Below are positions 6,147-8,119 of a DNA stretch of 8,119 nucleotides, piece by piece. The notes under the pieces were generated by a model. It was given only the letters and a program-made list of their open reading frames with translations, did no database searches and was not told the origin of the DNA. The stretch spans positions 1 to 8,119 of the forward strand of contig CAJXJM010000097.1 in NCBI GenBank assembly GCA_913054205.1, written 5' to 3'. Origin of the DNA: an uncultured Rhodospirillaceae bacterium. Lineage in GTDB: Bacteria; Pseudomonadota; Alphaproteobacteria; Rhodospirillales; UBA2165. Positions within the stretch are counted from its first letter, which is position 1, and each line of letters starts with the position of its first letter. The position numbers were made by a program, and so were the translations under genes.

Positions 6147-7100
6147 ATGGCAGAACAGATTACAGATCCAGCCGTTTTAGACGATGTCACCGATGATCGC
6201 GCAGAAGATACCGGCCCAATTCCGGGTGAGGTTAATCCGCGCGTTGTTGATTATGCCATCCTGCTAAAACCGCGCGTCATGTCATTGGTACTGTTTACTG
6301 GCATTGTTGGCATTGTTATGGCGCCTGGTTCCATCGACTGGCTGACAGCCTTAATCGCGATTGCCTGCATTGGCATCGGCGCCGGTGCCTCAGGTGCCAT
6401 CAACATGTGGTATGACCGCGATATCGACAGCCAGATGGAGCGGACGATGAACAGGCCGATCCCAGCTGGCCGGATGAACCCCGGCAACGCGCTGTGGTTT
6501 GGTATTATACTATCGGTTTTATCAGTTGCCGCGATGGCCGCATGGGTCAATGCAATATCAGCTGCTTTGCTCGCCGGCACGATTGCGTATTACGTCTTCA
6601 TCTACACCGTCTGGCTCAAACGCCGCACACCGCAAAACATTGTTATTGGCGGTGGCTCCGGCGCGCTGCCGCCGATGATAGGCTGGGCTGCCGTCACCGG
6701 CGACGTCGCGCTCAATTCAATTTTGTTGTTTGCCATTATATTCATGTGGACGCCGCCGCATTTCTGGGCTTTGGCACTTTATCGTTCCGGTGATTATGAG
6801 AAAGCGGGCGTGCCGATGATGCCGGTTGTCTCTGGTGTTGCGGAAACAAAAAAGCAGATGTTGATTTACACCATATTGCTGTTGCCGTTAACGGTTGCTC
6901 CTGCCTTCACAGGTATGATTTCCATGCCCGCTGGAGTGGTCATCGGATTGCTCGGCCTCTGGTTTATCCGCCATGCTGTCGTTGTCATGAAAAGCGAAGG
7001 CTTCGATGCGCCGCGCGCGATGTTTAAGTTCTCTATCCTGCACCTGTTTTTGATTTTCGTTATTCTGCTGGTAGACCGAGGCCTTCAGGCGCTACTCTAA
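6147..7100 (+). CDS. ctaB: Protoheme IX farnesyltransferase (heme O synthase)
   Basis: This is a 317-residue UbiA-superfamily prenyltransferase that adds a farnesyl group to heme B to make heme O, the precursor of heme A for terminal oxidases; it acts in the inner membrane. The first aspartate motif is N86-MWYDRDID with D90 and D94, followed by MNRPIPAG (101-108). Next come YTVWLKRRTPQNIVIGG (153-169), SGALPPMIGW, and the second motif HFWALALYRSGDYEKAGVP (205-223, D216). About nine membrane helices are expected. The first 30 residues are acidic and poorly conserved, as in many alphaproteobacterial CtaB proteins. A 55-base gap with a run of ten T (6119-6128) separates it from the subunit I-like gene. 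No hairpin precedes the T run, so I do not call a terminator. TATAGT at 6132-6137 could be a -10 box but has no -35 partner. The ribosome binding site is weak. Confidence 0.95.
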   Translation: MAEQITDPAVLDDVTDDRAEDTGPIPGEVNPRVVDYAILLKPRVMSLVLFTGIVGIVMAPGSIDWLTALIAIACIGIGAGASGAINMWYDRDIDSQMERTMNRPIPAGRMNPGNALWFGIILSVLSVAAMAAWVNAISAALLAGTIAYYVFIYTVWLKRRTPQNIVIGGGSGALPPMIGWAAVTGDVALNSILLFAIIFMWTPPHFWALALYRSGDYEKAGVPMMPVVSGVAETKKQMLIYTILLLPLTVAPAFTGMISMPAGVVIGLLGLWFIRHAVVVMKSEGFDAPRAMFKFSILHLFLIFVILLVDRGLQALL

Positions 7101-7107
7101 ATTCCTC

Positions 7108-8119
7108 ATGGCACCATCTTCGACTTCATATGAGAAACTAGAAAAGCGTTTTGGGCGTCTGCTTGCGTTGCGAGAAGCCGCCGGTGTACTGCATTGGGAC
7201 GCTTCGACAATGATGCCTGAAGGTGCCATAAGTGCAGAGGCACGCAGCGAACAATTGGCTGCTCTTGGCACCGTCTGCCATGAAATTCTCGAAAATAGCG
7301 AAACCTCGGACTTACTCGACGAAGCGGAGGGTCTCAACGATCTCGGAGCCTGGCAAGCCGCCAATCTTCGGGAAATGCGTCATATGTGGAGGCACGCGAC
7401 TGCTGTGACCAGCGATCTCGTCGAGGCGTTGTCAAAAGCCAGCATGGCTTGCGAAACAAAATGGCGATCTGCTCGACCTGAGTCAGATTACGAGACAATC
7501 AAGCCGCTCCTCGCCGAAGTTCTAAAACTCGTCAAGGAATCGGCTACGGCCAAATCGGAAGCGCTGAAATGTTCGCCCTATGATGCATTGATGGATGAGT
7601 ATACACCGGGTCTTCGCCAGGAAATCGTTGATCCGATTTTTAGCGGCATTGAAGCCTTCTTGCCTGATTTTTTAAAGAGCGTGCTGGAGAAACAAGCCGC
7701 CGCGCCCAAGCCGCTTTTGCCCAAAGGCCCGTTTCCGCAAGATCAGCAACAAAGGCTCGGCGAACAATTAATGGCTAAACTTGGATTTGACTTCAGCCAA
7801 GGCCGCCTTGATATCAGTCTCCATCCGTTTTCAGGCGGTACGCCGGATGATCTCCGCATTACAACCCGCTACGATGAAGAGGATTTTACCTCGAGCCTGA
7901 TGGGCATTCTCCATGAGACCGGTCATGCACTTTACGAAAAAAACCTGCCCGAGAAATGGCGCCGCCAACCGGTCGGTGAGGCCCGCGGCATGGACGTCCA
8001 CGAAAGCCAATCGTTACTCATTGAGATGCAGGCGTGTCGTTCGAAAGAATTCCTTACCTACGCCGCGCCGTTGATGAAGGCAGCCTTCAAGTCAGACGGG
8101 CCCGAATGGGAAGTCGACA
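7108..8119 (+). CDS. M32 family metallocarboxypeptidase (carboxypeptidase Taq type), 3' end outside window
   Basis: ATG at 7108, 7 bases after the ctaB stop, opens a frame that stays open for 337 codons to the window edge; family members have about 500 residues, so roughly a third is missing. The N-terminus has the M32 block LREAAGVLHWDASTMMPEG. The catalytic part shows HPF (239-241), DLRITTRY (D248, R250, T252), the zinc-binding HETGH (269-273) with E270 as the base, and HESQ with E299 as the third zinc ligand, 30 residues after the first histidine as in Thermus aquaticus carboxypeptidase. The enzyme removes C-terminal amino acids from peptides in the cytoplasm. It is probably cotranscribed with ctaB, though no Shine-Dalgarno site is visible before the ATG, and there is no evident functional link to heme synthesis. 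Confidence 0.93.
   Translation, partial: MAPSSTSYEKLEKRFGRLLALREAAGVLHWDASTMMPEGAISAEARSEQLAALGTVCHEILENSETSDLLDEAEGLNDLGAWQAANLREMRHMWRHATAVTSDLVEALSKASMACETKWRSARPESDYETIKPLLAEVLKLVKESATAKSEALKCSPYDALMDEYTPGLRQEIVDPIFSGIEAFLPDFLKSVLEKQAAAPKPLLPKGPFPQDQQQRLGEQLMAKLGFDFSQGRLDISLHPFSGGTPDDLRITTRYDEEDFTSSLMGILHETGHALYEKNLPEKWRRQPVGEARGMDVHESQSLLIEMQACRSKEFLTYAAPLMKAAFKSDGPEWEVD

Noticed and set aside
1..8119. CRISPR array, tRNA, rRNA or transposase gene
   Set aside because: I looked for regularly spaced repeats, tRNA-like arms and transposase motifs on both strands and found none.

Overview
The window looks like a chromosomal segment from an alphaproteobacterium of moderate GC content (about half G+C by eye). 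The main pointers are the gene trio DUF2849 - siroheme nitrite/sulfite reductase - DUF934, which is typical of Alphaproteobacteria, and the style of the CtaB and M32 peptidase proteins. I cannot name a genus; a marine Rhodospirillales- or Sneathiellales-like organism is only a guess.

Left part (1-2958): the 5' end of an ECF sigma factor gene runs leftwards out of the window. Divergently, behind a very AT-rich intergenic region with a good sigma-70-like promoter (TTTACA, 17 bases, TATAAA), lies an assimilatory sulfur operon: DUF2849 protein, CysI-type siroheme [4Fe-4S] reductase, DUF934 protein. The last two genes overlap by 14 bases. No cysG, cysH or flavoprotein (cysJ) gene lies next to them in the window.

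Middle (2972-4174): a convergent gene encodes a full HD-GYP phosphodiesterase domain behind only the last ~30 residues of a receiver domain. It appears to be a response regulator that has lost its 5' end. About 400 bases of apparently non-coding sequence lie upstream of it, with a few small repeats.

Right part (4175-8119), all on the + strand and tightly packed: a 31-residue single-membrane-segment peptide, a DUF420 (CtaM/YozB-like) membrane protein, a 12-helix heme-copper-oxidase subunit I-like protein, heme O synthase CtaB, and the start of an M32 carboxypeptidase. The small peptide, DUF420 protein and CtaB are all cytochrome-oxidase-biogenesis types. The subunit I-like protein keeps the heme-ligand histidines of helices 2 and 10 and the helix 6 histidine. 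It lacks the His-His pair of helix 7 and the helix 6 tyrosine, so it probably has no normal CuB centre. No subunit II or III gene is in the window. This group of a CuB-deficient oxidase-like hemoprotein plus heme and assembly factors is the most interesting part of the window.
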